Notes: a model not told the origin generated them from the letters alone. Shown: positions 9,188 to 19,978, numbered from the stretch's first letter. The stretch: DNA of 64,000 nt from Gilliamella sp. WF3-4 (GCF_001690275.1 NZ_LZGW01000045.1:124001-188000); one strand, 5' to 3'. Numbers and translations: made by a program.

Positions 9188-10114
9188 ATGCAACTTCATC
9201 TAGTCGTTAATACCTTTGGTTCCGATCTTCAGCGCCGATATGGGGAAAAAATCTATAAACTCACCTTGCATGGTGGGTTTAGTTGTCCAAATCGTGATGG
9301 CACTATTGGCATGGGTGGATGCACTTTTTGTAATGTGGCTTCAATTATTGATGAATCTATTCAAGTGAAATCAATTGCTGATCAATTGGTATCACAAGCT
9401 CATCAAATGAAAAAATCCAAGCGCTATCTTGCTTATTTTCAAGCTTATACTAGCACTTATGCCGAAGTTGCCATACTAAAAAATATGTACGAGCAAGCGC
9501 TAAATAGTACTGATATTGTTGGGCTTTGTGTTGGTACTCGCCCAGATTGTGTACCCAGTGAAGCGCTTGATTTGCTTGCTAGTTATCAAGCTCAAGGTTT
9601 TGAAGTTTGGTTAGAGTTGGGCTTACAAACTGCTCACGATAAAACCTTACATGATATAAATCGTGGGCATACTTTTCACGATTATCATCAAACCGTACAA
9701 AAAGCGCGTAAACTTGGCATTAAAGTGTGCACTCACTTAATTATTGGGTTACCTAAAGAAACCAAACAAGATAACTTAATAACTTTAGAACAAGTGTTAA
9801 ATAGTGGTGTTGACGGCTTAAAGTTACACCCTTTGCATATTGTGGATGGTAGCATTATGGCAAAATCGTGGCGGGCAGGTCGCCTTGAGGTTTTGTCTTT
9901 AGCACAATATGTCGATATTGCTGGCGATATTATTCGTCAAACACCAGCAAATATTTTATATCATCGTATTTCAGCTAATGCGAGAAAACCAACCCTGCTT
10001 GCGCCAGATTGGTGTGAAAATCATTGGCAATCGATGAACGCTGTCGATCAGAATTTACGCCAGTTTGGTGCTCAAGGTAGCGCCATTGGGGATTGCTACA
10101 GTTTTAAGCTTTAG
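9188..10114 (+). CDS. yhcC: Radical SAM protein of the YhcC family
   Basis: The 308-residue protein matches E. coli YhcC along its length. The region SCPNRDGTIGMGGCTFC (about residues 31-47) carries the cysteines that would bind the [4Fe-4S] cluster, although the spacing is wider than the textbook CX3CX2C. The segments YFQAYTSTYAE, GLCVGTRPDCVP and WLELGLQTAHD are family hallmarks. It is presumed to be a cytoplasmic S-adenosylmethionine radical enzyme; its substrate is unknown to me. The start agrees with the family N terminus (MQLH), though the ribosome binding site is weak. In E. coli it lies near gltB; here its neighbour is rnpB. Confidence 0.9.
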   Translation: MQLHLVVNTFGSDLQRRYGEKIYKLTLHGGFSCPNRDGTIGMGGCTFCNVASIIDESIQVKSIADQLVSQAHQMKKSKRYLAYFQAYTSTYAEVAILKNMYEQALNSTDIVGLCVGTRPDCVPSEALDLLASYQAQGFEVWLELGLQTAHDKTLHDINRGHTFHDYHQTVQKARKLGIKVCTHLIIGLPKETKQDNLITLEQVLNSGVDGLKLHPLHIVDGSIMAKSWRAGRLEVLSLAQYVDIAGDIIRQTPANILYHRISANARKPTLLAPDWCENHWQSMNAVDQNLRQFGAQGSAIGDCYSFKL

Positions 10115-10291
10115 CCGTTCTAGAAGTGGCTAACAACTATAATCTATAATAATATTAACATCATTAATAACGGCGAGTTAAAGTAGAAATGGATTTTATG
10201 GATATGGAAATATTATTGACGATATTTCTTGATCCTTGCCAAAATATTGGTTGTGTTTACCTCGATAAATAACTTACAAAACATGCAATGC

Positions 10292-10319
10292 TGGACAAAA
10301 CTTTACATTACGTTATACT
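10292..10319 (+). promoter_or_regulatory. Promoter of rnpB
   Basis: TGGACA (10292-10297, five of six consensus bases) and TATACT (10314-10319) are separated by 16 bases. Transcription would start about 7 bases later at 10327, exactly where homology to E. coli RNase P RNA begins. Confidence 0.75.
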
Positions 10320-10326
10320 TGTTAAC

Positions 10327-10713
10327 GAAATTAACCAGACAATCGCTGCTTTGTTGTAGTCCTTTATTAAAGGAGACGAACAAAGGGGAGGAAAGTCCGG
10401 GCTCCATAGGGCAGAGTGCCAGGTAACGCCTGGGGGGCTTTTGCGAGAGCAAAAGTTTACGACAAGTGCAACAGAGAGCAAACCGCCGATGGCTTATTAA
10501 TAAGATCAGGTAAGGGTGAAAGGGTGTGGTAAGAGCACACCGCGCAATTGGTAACAGTTGTGGCATGGTAAACTCCACTCGGAGCAAGGTCAAATAGGGA
10601 TTCTTTGGCGCGGCCCGCGTTGAATCCGGGTAGACTGCTTGAGCTAATACGTGAGTATTAGCCTAGAGGAATGATTGTCCACGACAGAACCCGGCTTATC
10701 GGTTAATTTCAAT
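10327..10713 (+). ncRNA. rnpB: RNase P catalytic RNA (class A)
   Basis: This is the ribozyme that removes 5' leaders from pre-tRNAs together with RnpA. Conserved core blocks are plain: GAGGAAAGTCCGGGCTCC near 10388, CAGTGCAACAGAGAGC-type sequence near 10465 (here AAGTGCAACAGAGAGCAAAC), AGGTAAGGGTGAAAGGGTG near 10508, AACTCCACTCGGAGCAAGG near 10570 and CCACGACAGAACCCGGCTTA near 10679. The ends GAAATTAACC (10327-10336) and GGTTAATTTC (10701-10710) form a perfect 10-bp P1 helix, followed directly by AATTTTTCTT, so P1 may also serve as terminator stem. Apparent ORFs overlapping this region on both strands are spurious. Confidence 0.97.
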
Positions 10714-10737
10714 TTTTCTTAACTTTGCTCATTAATA

Positions 10738-11424
10738 CTATTTTTTGGTCGAATTTTTTAATTTATTCTTCTGGGCTAACCAACGTTTTAATACTAGCCA
10801 AATCGAAAAAAGCAAGCCGATTACTAATAAGAACACTGGGATCAGCATTAATAGCGACATAATTTGCTTTTCATAAGTTTTGAAAATAGGCGATAACCCA
10901 AATAGATAGCCTAATGTCACAATTAAGGCAATCCATAATGTTGCACTAATCCAATTATAAATATGGAATTTTCGACTATGTAGCCCTGACAACCCTGCCA
11001 TCATCGGTAACAATGTACGTACGAAAGCAATAAATCGTCCAATAAATAGAGCCTGTAATCCGTACTTATGGAATAATACTTCAGATTTATGATGGTATTT
11101 TTCAGGAATATGTGCCATCCAATTTTGCACTAGTTTAGTATTGCCAAGCCACAGTCCTTGCGCATAACCTAACCACGTTCCAAATGCTGCGCCAGAAATT
11201 AAAATAAGGTTGATTAAACCAAAATGGAATACATTTTGACTAATTAACACACCAGTTAGAAATAATAAGCTATCACCGGGTAAAAAAGCTGCGGGTAATA
11301 CGCCATTTTCTAAAAGAATAATAACAAATAACATACCATATAGCGTCCATAGCACATTAGGATTTGAAAGTGTTGCTATATCCATGTTAACAAACGCTTG
11401 GTAAAGTGTAATTATGGTTTCCAT
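10738..11424 (-). CDS. DedA-family inner membrane protein (YghB/YqjA type)
   Basis: DedA proteins are inner membrane proteins linked to lipid (undecaprenyl phosphate) flipping and to proton-motive-force homeostasis. The 228-residue protein has several hydrophobic segments. The conserved membrane-embedded FLPGDSLLF and GRFIAFVRTLLPMMAG motifs, with the essential acidic and Arg residues of the family, are present. Which E. coli paralogue (YqjA or YghB) it equals cannot be decided here. It starts 30 bases after the tldD stop on the same strand, so it may be co-transcribed with tldD. Confidence 0.85.
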   Translation of the reverse strand: METIITLYQAFVNMDIATLSNPNVLWTLYGMLFVIILLENGVLPAAFLPGDSLLFLTGVLISQNVFHFGLINLILISGAAFGTWLGYAQGLWLGNTKLVQNWMAHIPEKYHHKSEVLFHKYGLQALFIGRFIAFVRTLLPMMAGLSGLHSRKFHIYNWISATLWIALIVTLGYLFGLSPIFKTYEKQIMSLLMLIPVFLLVIGLLFSIWLVLKRWLAQKNKLKNSTKK

Positions 11425-11454
11425 TTATTTTAATATCCCATCCTCATATTATTT

Positions 11455-12912
11455 TTATTGGCTAATGGTACCACCAACGGTTAAATTATTCACTTTTAAT
11501 GTAGGTTGTCCGACTCCAACAGGAATGCTCTGTCCTGCTTTACCACAAACGCCAACACCAGAATCTAATTCAAGGTCATTACCAACCATTGACACCTGTT
11601 GCATCGTTTCAATGCCAGAACCAATTAGTGTTGCACCTTTTACTGGTGTTGTTATTTTGCCTTTTTCAATCAAATAGGCTTCTGAGGTTGAAAAGACAAA
11701 CTTACCAGAGGTAATATCTACCTGTCCTCCCGCAAAATTAGGGGCATATAGCCCATAATCAACACTGCTAATAATATCGTCAAAGGAAGAATTGCCAGCT
11801 AACATATAGGTATTTGTCATTCTTGGCATTGGTAAACACGCATACCCTTCACGACGCCCATTACCAGTTGAATATGTATTCATCAATTTTGCGTTGAGTT
11901 TATCGAACATATAGCCCTTTAAAATGCCATTTTCAATAAGCACTGTTTTTTGGCTAGGCGTTCCTTCATCATCAATAGAGAGTGACCCGCGTCGATTTTC
12001 GATAGTGCCATCATCAACAATAGTACACAATTCTGAGGTAACTTGTTCACCTATTTTTCCTGAAAAAACCGAGGTGTTTTTGCGGTTAAAGTCACCTTCC
12101 AAGCCATGCCCTACCGCCTCATGTAACAATACACCAGGCCAACCAGCACCTAAAACAACGGGCATTGTTCCTGCTGGCGCTGCTTTAGCTGAAAGAGCAA
12201 CAAGTGCTAGGCGTACCGCTTCTCGAGTATAGCTATCAACATAACTTTCTGTCGTTTTAGGATTAGTGGTTAAAAAATATTCATAACCAAATCTTCCACC
12301 ACCACCGCTACTTCCTCGTTCGCGTTTACCTGATTGTTCAACTAGCACAGAAACAGATAATCGAGCCAAAGGCCGAATGTCGGCACGTAATGTACCATCA
12401 GTCGTTGCGATTAAAATATCTTCGTAGCTCCCTGTTAAACTGCATGATACTTCGATAACTCTTGGGTCAATTGAGCGTGCCAATTTGTCAACTTTTTGCA
12501 ACAATGCAATTTTCTGCTCTTGAGAAAACGAATTGATTGGGTTGATTGAAGGGTATATTGGCACTGTTTGCGTAGACTTAAACGGAGTTACTACTATAGG
12601 TGTTTGTAATTTAGTTATTGAATTTGCTGCTAATACACTTTGTTCTAAACGTGCTAACGAAAGTTGATCTGTATATGCAAACCCCGTTTTTTCACCGGCA
12701 ATAGCCCTAACGCCAACACCTTGATCACGGTGAAATGAGGCATTTTTTATAATACCATCTTCAAGTAACCAACTTTCATAGTAACCCGATAAGAAATACA
12801 AATCACCAAAATCAATTTGCCTTGCGCTAAGCATATCAAGCAGATGTAAAAGATCTTGTTGGTTTAGATTATTTGGATTGAGTAATCGTTCACTCACTTG
12901 ATTTAGTATCAT
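11455..12912 (-). CDS. tldD: Metalloprotease subunit TldD
   Basis: TldD forms a heterodimeric Zn protease with TldE (PmbA) that degrades unfolded peptides and matures microcins and other modified peptides. The 485-residue protein matches E. coli TldD nearly end to end. The Zn-binding HExxxH motif appears as [12 protein letters not shown], and the C-terminal [20 protein letters not shown] segment contains further conserved residues. The N terminus (LNQVSERLL) supports the first Met. In E. coli yhdP lies between rng and tldD; here only about 140 bases separate rng and tldD. Confidence 0.95.
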   Translation of the reverse strand: MILNQVSERLLNPNNLNQQDLLHLLDMLSARQIDFGDLYFLSGYYESWLLEDGIIKNASFHRDQGVGVRAIAGEKTGFAYTDQLSLARLEQSVLAANSITKLQTPIVVTPFKSTQTVPIYPSINPINSFSQEQKIALLQKVDKLARSIDPRVIEVSCSLTGSYEDILIATTDGTLRADIRPLARLSVSVLVEQSGKRERGSSGGGGRFGYEYFLTTNPKTTESYVDSYTREAVRLALVALSAKAAPAGTMPVVLGAGWPGVLLHEAVGHGLEGDFNRKNTSVFSGKIGEQVTSELCTIVDDGTIENRRGSLSIDDEGTPSQKTVLIENGILKGYMFDKLNAKLMNTYSTGNGRREGYACLPMPRMTNTYMLAGNSSFDDIISSVDYGLYAPNFAGGQVDITSGKFVFSTSEAYLIEKGKITTPVKGATLIGSGIETMQQVSMVGNDLELDSGVGVCGKAGQSIPVGVGQPTLKVNNLTVGGTISQ

Positions 12913-13052
12913 AAATTCCTTAATTTTTAAATGTGGATGCGAGCTTGTTTATAATTGATTATAGATATCCAATTATAATGGCTTTTTAGCTTTCATCACT
13001 TTTATTCTTAACGTATCGTTTTCTGAAACTCTTTTTTACAAAATAGTTTTGA

Positions 13053-14528
13053 TTACATTAATACAACATCGTATTGTTCTTGAATATAAAGCGGTTCAAC
13101 TTTCACTTCGACGCGTTTACCCACAAAGATTTCAACTTCAGCTAAAGCGTGCGATTCATCATTAGTTAACGCATTAGCTACGGCAGCTGAAGCATAAACT
13201 AAAAAATACTCCGAGTGGTGCGCTTTATACACACGAACGATTTCACGCAAAATTTCGTTACAAATAGTTTCTACTGATTTGACCATGCCTCGTCCTTTGC
13301 AAGCAGGGCACTGTTCGCACAAAATATGCCCGATACTTTCGCGTGTTCGCTTGCGTGTCATTTCGACTAAACCTAAACTCGAAAATAAATTAACGGTAGT
13401 TCTTGCTCGATCTTTAGATAAAGAATCATGGAGTGATTGTAACACCCGTTCACGATGCAGGTCTTCTTGCATATCAATAAAATCAATAATAATAATGCCA
13501 CCTAAATTACGTAAACGCAATTGGCGAGCAATCGCAATTGTTGCCTCAATATTGGTATTAAAAATCGTTTCTTCTAAATTTCGATGACCTACAAATGCGC
13601 CAGTATTGATATCAATGGTTGTCATAGCTTCAGTTTGATCAATAATCAAATACCCGCCAGATTTCAATTTGACTTTACGATCTAATGCTCTTTGGATCTC
13701 GTTTTCGGTATCATAAAGATCGAAAATGGGAATATTACCACGATAATGCGATAATTTACTGGTCACTTCGGGCATAAATTCTTGTGTGAATTCAATTAAT
13801 AAATCATATGTTAACTTTGAATCCACCAAAATCCGTTCAATTGGCGCGCCAACAAAATCACGCAACACACGTTGTGATAATGCTAATTCACCATATATTA
13901 GATTTTTACTTACTGGGCGCGCCATACGCTGTTGAATTTTAGCCCAAAGTCGTTTTAGAAAATTGGCATCTTGTTCTAATTCATAGGCATTTGCGCCTTC
14001 TGCTGCGGTTCTAACAATAAATCCGCCTTCGTTAGTGACATATTGCTCGACAATACTTTTTAGCCTTTCGCGCTCTTGTTCGCTTTCTATGCGTTGTGAA
14101 GTGGCCACATGTGCAGAATTTGGCCCAGGCATTAATACTAAATAACGCGATGGTAAAGTTATATCGGTTGTCAGCCTAGCGCCTTTAGTGCCTAGAGGAT
14201 CTTTAACTACTTGTACCATTAAATCTTGCCCTTGGCGGACAAGTTCAGAGATATCTTTTACTTGAAATTGTTCTTGTTCAGTATCAGATACACACTCAGT
14301 ATGAGGCATAATATCTGATGCATGTAAAAAAGCCGCTTTTTCAAGCCCAATGTCCACAAAAGCCGCCTGCATTCCAGGTAATATACGGATTACTTTACCT
14401 TTATAGATGTTGCCAACAATACCTCGTCTAGATTCACGATCAACATGAATTTCTTGTAGTACGCCATCTTCAATATAAGCGACGCGAGTTTCAGACGGTG
14501 TTATATTCATTAATAATTCAACAGACAT
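13053..14528 (-). CDS. rng: Ribonuclease G
   Basis: RNase G is the endoribonuclease that matures the 5' end of 16S rRNA and trims some mRNAs. I place the start at 14528, giving 491 residues: MSVELLMNITPSETRVAYIE matches the E. coli N terminus and AAGGA precedes it. The longer frame to 14597 would run into mreD and adds unconserved residues. The S1 domain follows (IVGNIYKGKVIRILPGMQAAFVDIG in pieces), then the nuclease core with DQTEAMTTIDINTG containing catalytic acidic residues, and the Zn-link CEQCPACKGRG. It lies just downstream of mreD on the same strand, as in E. coli, but without maf between them. Confidence 0.94.
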   Translation of the reverse strand: MSVELLMNITPSETRVAYIEDGVLQEIHVDRESRRGIVGNIYKGKVIRILPGMQAAFVDIGLEKAAFLHASDIMPHTECVSDTEQEQFQVKDISELVRQGQDLMVQVVKDPLGTKGARLTTDITLPSRYLVLMPGPNSAHVATSQRIESEQERERLKSIVEQYVTNEGGFIVRTAAEGANAYELEQDANFLKRLWAKIQQRMARPVSKNLIYGELALSQRVLRDFVGAPIERILVDSKLTYDLLIEFTQEFMPEVTSKLSHYRGNIPIFDLYDTENEIQRALDRKVKLKSGGYLIIDQTEAMTTIDINTGAFVGHRNLEETIFNTNIEATIAIARQLRLRNLGGIIIIDFIDMQEDLHRERVLQSLHDSLSKDRARTTVNLFSSLGLVEMTRKRTRESIGHILCEQCPACKGRGMVKSVETICNEILREIVRVYKAHHSEYFLVYASAAVANALTNDESHALAEVEIFVGKRVEVKVEPLYIQEQYDVVLM

Positions 14529-14539
14529 AAGATTCCTTT

Positions 14540-15025
14540 TTAATTGATAGCAAAGTTTCGTCTTATTAGCCGCAAAAATAGATAGATGACAATCCATAAT
14601 AAGCCATCAATACAACTTGATAGCAAAATTAATGGTGATATCGTTATAGTATGATAGATACTGACTTGGAGTAAAAATACCAGTAAATTATAACATACTG
14701 ATACCCCAAAAATAATAAACGATTGTTGCCACAAAGCTAAATTGCGTATCAATTGGAATTTAAAAACAAGTAAATAAGCAATACATGAATAAATAAAAGC
14801 ATGGCTTCCCAAAATCGAGCCTGTGCATAGATCTATCAATGCTCCAAATACAAAAGCGGTTCCAATCCCAACTCGATGTGGAAGTGCAATTAACCAATAA
14901 GCAAAAATAAGGAGCAGTAAATGTGGTTTAAATATATTATATTCTGGTGACCACGGTATAATTTGCAAACATAAGCCAATAAATAACGTTATCCAAATAA
15001 TCAATATTCGATTACGTTCCCTCAT
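14540..15025 (-). CDS. mreD: Rod-shape determining membrane protein MreD
   Basis: MreD is a small inner membrane partner of MreB, MreC and RodZ in the elongasome. The 161-residue product is almost entirely hydrophobic, with five or six predicted membrane segments, and has the family tract FGALIDLCTGSILGSHAF. Its start overlaps the end of mreC by 14 bases, indicating translational coupling. Confidence 0.92.
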   Translation of the reverse strand: MRERNRILIIWITLFIGLCLQIIPWSPEYNIFKPHLLLLIFAYWLIALPHRVGIGTAFVFGALIDLCTGSILGSHAFIYSCIAYLLVFKFQLIRNLALWQQSFIIFGVSVCYNLLVFLLQVSIYHTITISPLILLSSCIDGLLWIVIYLFLRLIRRNFAIN

Positions 15026-15854
15026 GTTTCACTCCTTGATTTTCCCCTAATAACAATAAATAACGTAAGCGTTTTAAATCAGCTGTTGGTGTTGCTGAAA
15101 TAATAGGCGTTGAATCTGTAAGATCTAGTTTTACTGAGCTGACTATCGCAACAGGATAACCTTCAGGGAATCGTCCATCCAGCCCAGAAGTAACTAAAAC
15201 ATCACCTACTTTTATGTCCACGTTATTAGGCATAAATTCTAATATTAAATCATTACTACATCCGTTACCCACAGCGATCATACCAATATCATTTCTTTGC
15301 ACCTGAACAGGTATTGCATGTTGATAATCGCACACTAAAATTGCACGGCTGGTTGATTGAGCCGTTTCATAAATTTGTCCAATAATGCCTTTTTCATCTA
15401 CAACAGGCTGCCCAACATAAACACCATCTTGTTTGCCTTTATTGACAACAAATTGATAAACATAAGGATTGGTATCTGTAAGTAATACTTGCGCAGCCAT
15501 CTTATGTTCATCATGCCTTAAAGGAGAGCCTAGCAATTCACGAAGTCTTGCATTTTCATGTTTTAAATGGTCAAGTAATAATAGATCATTTTTTTGTTGT
15601 AATAAGGTTTCATGCAATTTTGCATTTTCATCTATTAAGGCTTCTCGCGTTTTAGACATTTCATAAAGCGAATCAAACGACGACTTTGGTGCATCTGAAA
15701 CATAATATAAGGGCGAAATAATGGTATCTAAATAGTAGCGAATCTCTTTAAATGGGCGATAATTGATATCTAATACAATTAGGATCAATGCAAGCGCCAG
15801 AGAAGTAAATAATTGTACACTGAGAGGCGAACGTTTAGAAAAAAGTAATTTCAT
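15012..15854 (-). CDS. mreC: Cell shape protein MreC
   Basis: MreC is a bitopic inner membrane protein whose periplasmic domain scaffolds PBP2 and RodA. The 280 residues contain an N-terminal membrane helix (about 14-28), a coiled coil (about 63-105, with NAKLHETLLQQKNDLLLLDH and LRELLGSP) and the beta-barrel domain (QVLLTDTNPYVYQFVVNKG, GLDGRFPEGYPVAIVS). E. coli MreC is longer (367 residues); here the long C-terminal tail is absent. A hairpin separates it from mreB. Confidence 0.93.
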   Translation of the reverse strand: MKLLFSKRSPLSVQLFTSLALALILIVLDINYRPFKEIRYYLDTIISPLYYVSDAPKSSFDSLYEMSKTREALIDENAKLHETLLQQKNDLLLLDHLKHENARLRELLGSPLRHDEHKMAAQVLLTDTNPYVYQFVVNKGKQDGVYVGQPVVDEKGIIGQIYETAQSTSRAILVCDYQHAIPVQVQRNDIGMIAVGNGCSNDLILEFMPNNVDIKVGDVLVTSGLDGRFPEGYPVAIVSSVKLDLTDSTPIISATPTADLKRLRYLLLLGENQGVKHEGT

Positions 15855-15908
15855 TGTTCAGTACTTACCTGTTTTATACTTGAGATCTACTTATGTTAAG
15901 AAATGGTT

Positions 15909-15927
15909 CCGCCGACAATGTCGGCGG
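15909..15927 (-). terminator. GC-rich hairpin between mreB and mreC
   Basis: CCGCCGAC (15909-15916) and GTCGGCGG (15920-15927) form an 8-bp stem with a 3-base loop. There is no T-tract on the - strand, so it may be an RNA stability or partial-termination element that lowers mreCD expression relative to mreB. Confidence 0.5.
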
Positions 15928-15985
15928 TAGAAAATATGAGTTGTTTACTGACTAATTATTTCATTAACATGAAGATAATTAACTA

Positions 15986-17062
<1,077 letters not shown>

Positions 17063-17248
17063 TTAAGTATATTTTCGTGTTTAAAAGCAAACCATGGAAT
17101 CAAAAAATATCTATTTTCAGCTTTATCCAAGCTAAATAGAGTGCCATTTAATTCTTCTAAACCACGGCTAACCCCAATAATAACTAACGTTGGCTATTGT
17201 ATCGCAATTATAAAATAATACCTAGAAAATAGTATAACATGTGTTTGT

Positions 17249-17363
17249 AAAGGAGATATATAATGACAAATTCTGTTTTACAGTGTATTCTTCCGCGTTA
17301 ATGTTGAGTTACAACCTTGTTATTGGCGAAAGACTCTTTTTGTCAATGGCGAGGATGCAGTAA
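17249..17363 (+). promoter_or_regulatory. accB leader with two coupled mini-ORFs
   Basis: The 371-base region between mreB and accB contains a near-ideal Shine-Dalgarno AAAGGAG (17249-17255), 7 bases ahead of ATG at 17263. That ATG opens a 12-codon ORF reading MTNSVLQCILPR, with stop TAA at 17299-17301. The stop overlaps a second ATG at 17301 (TAATG) that opens a 20-codon ORF ending at 17363, 40 bases before accB. This arrangement looks like translational coupling in a leader. Upstream AT-rich DNA (for example TATAAC at 17233) could be the -10. The role is unknown; a leader-peptide control of accBC is inference. The rest of 17033-17248 shows no feature beyond divergent promoter DNA. Confidence 0.35.
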
Positions 17364-17403
17364 AAATAATTGTTACTTATATCAAATAAACACGGTGTAA
17401 TTC

Positions 17404-17859
17404 ATGGATATACGCAAAATTAAAAAATTAATTGAATTAGTTGAAGAGTCAGGTATTTCTGAACTTGAAATTTCTGAAGGTGAAGAGTCGGTTCGAATTA
17501 GTCGTTCTGCTCCTACCACAAACTATTCGGCGCCAGTACAAAATATTCAAATTCCTCAACCAGCTCCTGTCGTTGTGGCTCCAACAGTTCAAGCCGAAGT
17601 TGTAACAGATGCTGTTGCAACTGATGGTACAACAATTAAATCCCCTATGGTTGGAACTTTTTATCGTACACCAAGTCCAGAATCAAAAGCTTTTGTTGAA
17701 GTTGGTCAAACAGTAAATGTTGGTGATGTGCTTTGCATCGTCGAAGCGATGAAAATGATGAACCAGATTGAATCAGAAAAAGCTGGTACAATAAAAGCCA
17801 TCTTGGTTGAAAATGGTCAACCAGTTGAATTTGATCAGCCACTATTCATTATTGAATAA
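17404..17859 (+). CDS. accB: Biotin carboxyl carrier protein of acetyl-CoA carboxylase
   Basis: AccB carries the biotin that shuttles CO2 from AccC to the AccAD transferase, the first step of fatty acid synthesis. The 151-residue protein has an N-terminal dimerisation helix ([18 protein letters not shown]), a Pro/Ala/Val-rich linker (about 45-75) and the C-terminal biotinyl domain, with the biotinylation site in [12 protein letters not shown] and the thumb region [14 protein letters not shown]. It is 39 bases upstream of accC, forming the accBC operon. aroQ, which precedes accB in E. coli, is absent here. Confidence 0.96.
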   Translation: MDIRKIKKLIELVEESGISELEISEGEESVRISRSAPTTNYSAPVQNIQIPQPAPVVVAPTVQAEVVTDAVATDGTTIKSPMVGTFYRTPSPESKAFVEVGQTVNVGDVLCIVEAMKMMNQIESEKAGTIKAILVENGQPVEFDQPLFIIE

Positions 17860-17898
17860 TCTGAATTTATTATTGACTATACGATTAAGAGATTGAAT

Positions 17899-19245
17899 AT
17901 GCTTGATAAAATTCTTATTGCGAACCGTGGAGAAATAGCTCTACGTATATTACGAGCATGTAAAGAACTTGGAATTAAAACTGTCGCTGTTCATTCGACG
18001 GCAGATAAAGATTTAAAACATGTATTACTAGCAGATGAAACAGTCTGTATTGGTTCAGCTGCTTCAGCAAAAAGCTATCTTAATGTTCCCGCATTAATTT
18101 CAGCTGCAGAAGTCACTTGCGCAGCAGCTATCCATCCTGGATATGGTTTTTTATCTGAGAATGCAGATTTTGCTGAACAAGTTGAACGTTCAGGCTTTAT
18201 TTTTATTGGTCCAAAACCTGATACTATTCGACTAATGGGGGATAAAGTCTCTGCAATTCATGCGATGAAAAAAGCTGGTGTACCTTGTGTTCCTGGTTCA
18301 GATGGTCCGTTAGGTGGCGATATTGAAACCAATAAACAAATCGCTAAACAAATCGGCTATCCTGTTATTATTAAAGCCTCTGGTGGAGGCGGTGGTCGTG
18401 GTATGCGTATTGTTCGTGAAGAGAAGGATCTTGAACAATCAATTAATATGACCAAGCTAGAAGCCAAAACAACGTTTAATAATGATATGGTTTACATGGA
18501 AAAATTTTTAGAAAATCCACGCCATATCGAAATCCAAGTTCTTTCTGATGGCCAAGGCCATGCCGTTTATTTAGGTGAGCGTGATTGCTCAATGCAAAGA
18601 CGCCATCAAAAGGTTGTGGAAGAAGCCCCTGCGCTTGGTATTACCCCTAAAATGCGTCAATTTATTGGTGAGCGTTGCGTTAATGCATGTATTGAGATCG
18701 GTTACCGTGGTGCTGGTACATTTGAATTCTTGTTTGAGAATGGCGAATTTTATTTCATTGAAATGAACACCCGTATTCAAGTAGAACATCCTGTTACTGA
18801 AATGGTAACCGGCGTTGACTTAATCAGAGAGCAAATTTCAATCGCCGCAGGCAATCCTCTATCAATTAAACAAAGTGATATTGAAATTAAAGGCCACGCA
18901 ATTGAATGCCGAATTAATGCCGAGGATCCAAAAACGTTTATGCCTTCACCAGGGAAAATAACCCGTTTTCATGCTCCTGGCGGTTTTGGTATTCGTTGGG
19001 AATCGCATATTTATGCTGGTTATACTGTTCCTCCTTATTATGATTCAATGATTGGTAAATTAATTGCTTATGGTGAAACCCGTGAAGTTGCTATTGCCCG
19101 TATGAAAAATGCATTAGCTGAACTGGTTATTGATGGCATTAAAACCAATATTGATCTTCATATTGATATTATGAATGATAAAGGTTTCCAAAAAGGCGGC
19201 ACAAACATTCATTATTTAGAAAAGAAATTAGGCATTTATGAGTAA
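17899..19245 (+). CDS. accC: Biotin carboxylase subunit of acetyl-CoA carboxylase
   Basis: AccC uses ATP and bicarbonate to carboxylate biotin on AccB. The start ATG at 17899 gives [18 protein letters not shown], the family N terminus, with TAAGAGA just upstream; a TTG two codons earlier is less likely. At 448 residues it is the expected length. The ATP-grasp glycine-rich loop [14 protein letters not shown] and the active-site segments [14 protein letters not shown] and [15 protein letters not shown] are present. It is cotranscribed with accB and ends at a strong terminator. Confidence 0.97.
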   Translation: MLDKILIANRGEIALRILRACKELGIKTVAVHSTADKDLKHVLLADETVCIGSAASAKSYLNVPALISAAEVTCAAAIHPGYGFLSENADFAEQVERSGFIFIGPKPDTIRLMGDKVSAIHAMKKAGVPCVPGSDGPLGGDIETNKQIAKQIGYPVIIKASGGGGGRGMRIVREEKDLEQSINMTKLEAKTTFNNDMVYMEKFLENPRHIEIQVLSDGQGHAVYLGERDCSMQRRHQKVVEEAPALGITPKMRQFIGERCVNACIEIGYRGAGTFEFLFENGEFYFIEMNTRIQVEHPVTEMVTGVDLIREQISIAAGNPLSIKQSDIEIKGHAIECRINAEDPKTFMPSPGKITRFHAPGGFGIRWESHIYAGYTVPPYYDSMIGKLIAYGETREVAIARMKNALAELVIDGIKTNIDLHIDIMNDKGFQKGGTNIHYLEKKLGIYE

Positions 19246-19247
19246 CA

Positions 19248-19276
19248 AAATAATCCCTATTTATTAGGGATTATTT
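19248..19276 (+). terminator. Terminator of the accBC operon
   Basis: AAATAATCCCTA (19248-19259) pairs with TAGGGATTATTT (19265-19276) across a 5-base loop directly after accC. The T-tract forms part of the stem and continues as TCTAT. Confidence 0.75.
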
Positions 19277-19313
19277 CTATATAAAAGAATCAATAAGGTA
19301 TGGGTAAAAATAA

Positions 19314-19958
19314 ATGAAAAATTGGAAAAGAAGTGCTGAAGAAATTTTAACATTAGGTCCTGTTATTCCCGTTATTGTTATTGAGCGTTTAGAAGATGCG
19401 GTACCACTAGCTAAAGCGCTAATTGCTGGCGGAGTAAAAGTACTTGAAGTTACATTAAGAACTGCTTGTGCAATTGATGCAATAAAGAAAATTATTCAAG
19501 AAGTGCCTGAAGCGGTGGTTGGTGCAGGAACAGTAACAAGTGTTGCGCAACTAAAACAGGTTACCGAAGCTGGCGTTCAATTTGTGATAACACCAGGTAT
19601 TACTGATGCTATTTTAAAAGCGGCGGTTGAAGGTTCAGTACCTGTTATTCCTGGTATTGCAACTATTTCTGAGTTGTTAACTGCACAAGAATATGGTCTC
19701 ACTGCATTAAAATTTTTCCCTGCTGAAGTCAATGGTGGTGTTGCTGCATTAAAAGCTTTTGCTGGTCCCTGCGGATATATGAAATTTTGCCCAACAGGAG
19801 GAGTAAATCCGAAAAACTACCGTGATTATCTTGCTCTTGATAATGTGCTTTGCGTGGGCGGTACTTGGTTTATTCCAACTGATGCAATTGCAAAAGGTGA
19901 TTTTGCTAAAATTACCGAGATGGCTAAACAAGCCGTTGCTGATGCACAATGTTGCTGA
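19314..19958 (+). CDS. eda: KDPG / KHG aldolase
   Basis: Eda cleaves 2-keto-3-deoxy-6-phosphogluconate to pyruvate and glyceraldehyde 3-phosphate, the last Entner-Doudoroff step, also used for hexuronate catabolism. The 214-residue protein is a class I aldolase; the Schiff-base lysine lies in [12 protein letters not shown], the catalytic Glu in LEVTLRT, and the phosphate site in [12 protein letters not shown]. edd is not adjacent. The last codons were changed by a 16-bp tandem duplication that adds two cysteines (see the repeat at 19935). The start has no strong ribosome binding site (GGGTA at 19302 or AAGG at 19295). Confidence 0.94.
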   Translation: MKNWKRSAEEILTLGPVIPVIVIERLEDAVPLAKALIAGGVKVLEVTLRTACAIDAIKKIIQEVPEAVVGAGTVTSVAQLKQVTEAGVQFVITPGITDAILKAAVEGSVPVIPGIATISELLTAQEYGLTALKFFPAEVNGGVAALKAFAGPCGYMKFCPTGGVNPKNYRDYLALDNVLCVGGTWFIPTDAIAKGDFAKITEMAKQAVADAQCC

Positions 19959-19966
19959 TGCACAAT
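19935..19966. repeat. 16-bp tandem duplication spanning the eda stop codon
   Basis: GTTGCTGATGCACAAT occurs at 19935-19950 and again, exactly, at 19951-19966. With one copy the gene would end GCA CAA TAA; with two, the frame reads GCA CAA TGT TGC TGA, so the protein gains a C-terminal Cys-Cys. Confidence 0.9.
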
Positions 19967-19978
19967 AATGATTGATTC

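Noticed and set aside
10303-10593. Open reading frames on both strands across 10229-10593
   Set aside because: They overlap the RNase P RNA, whose sequence is unmistakable.
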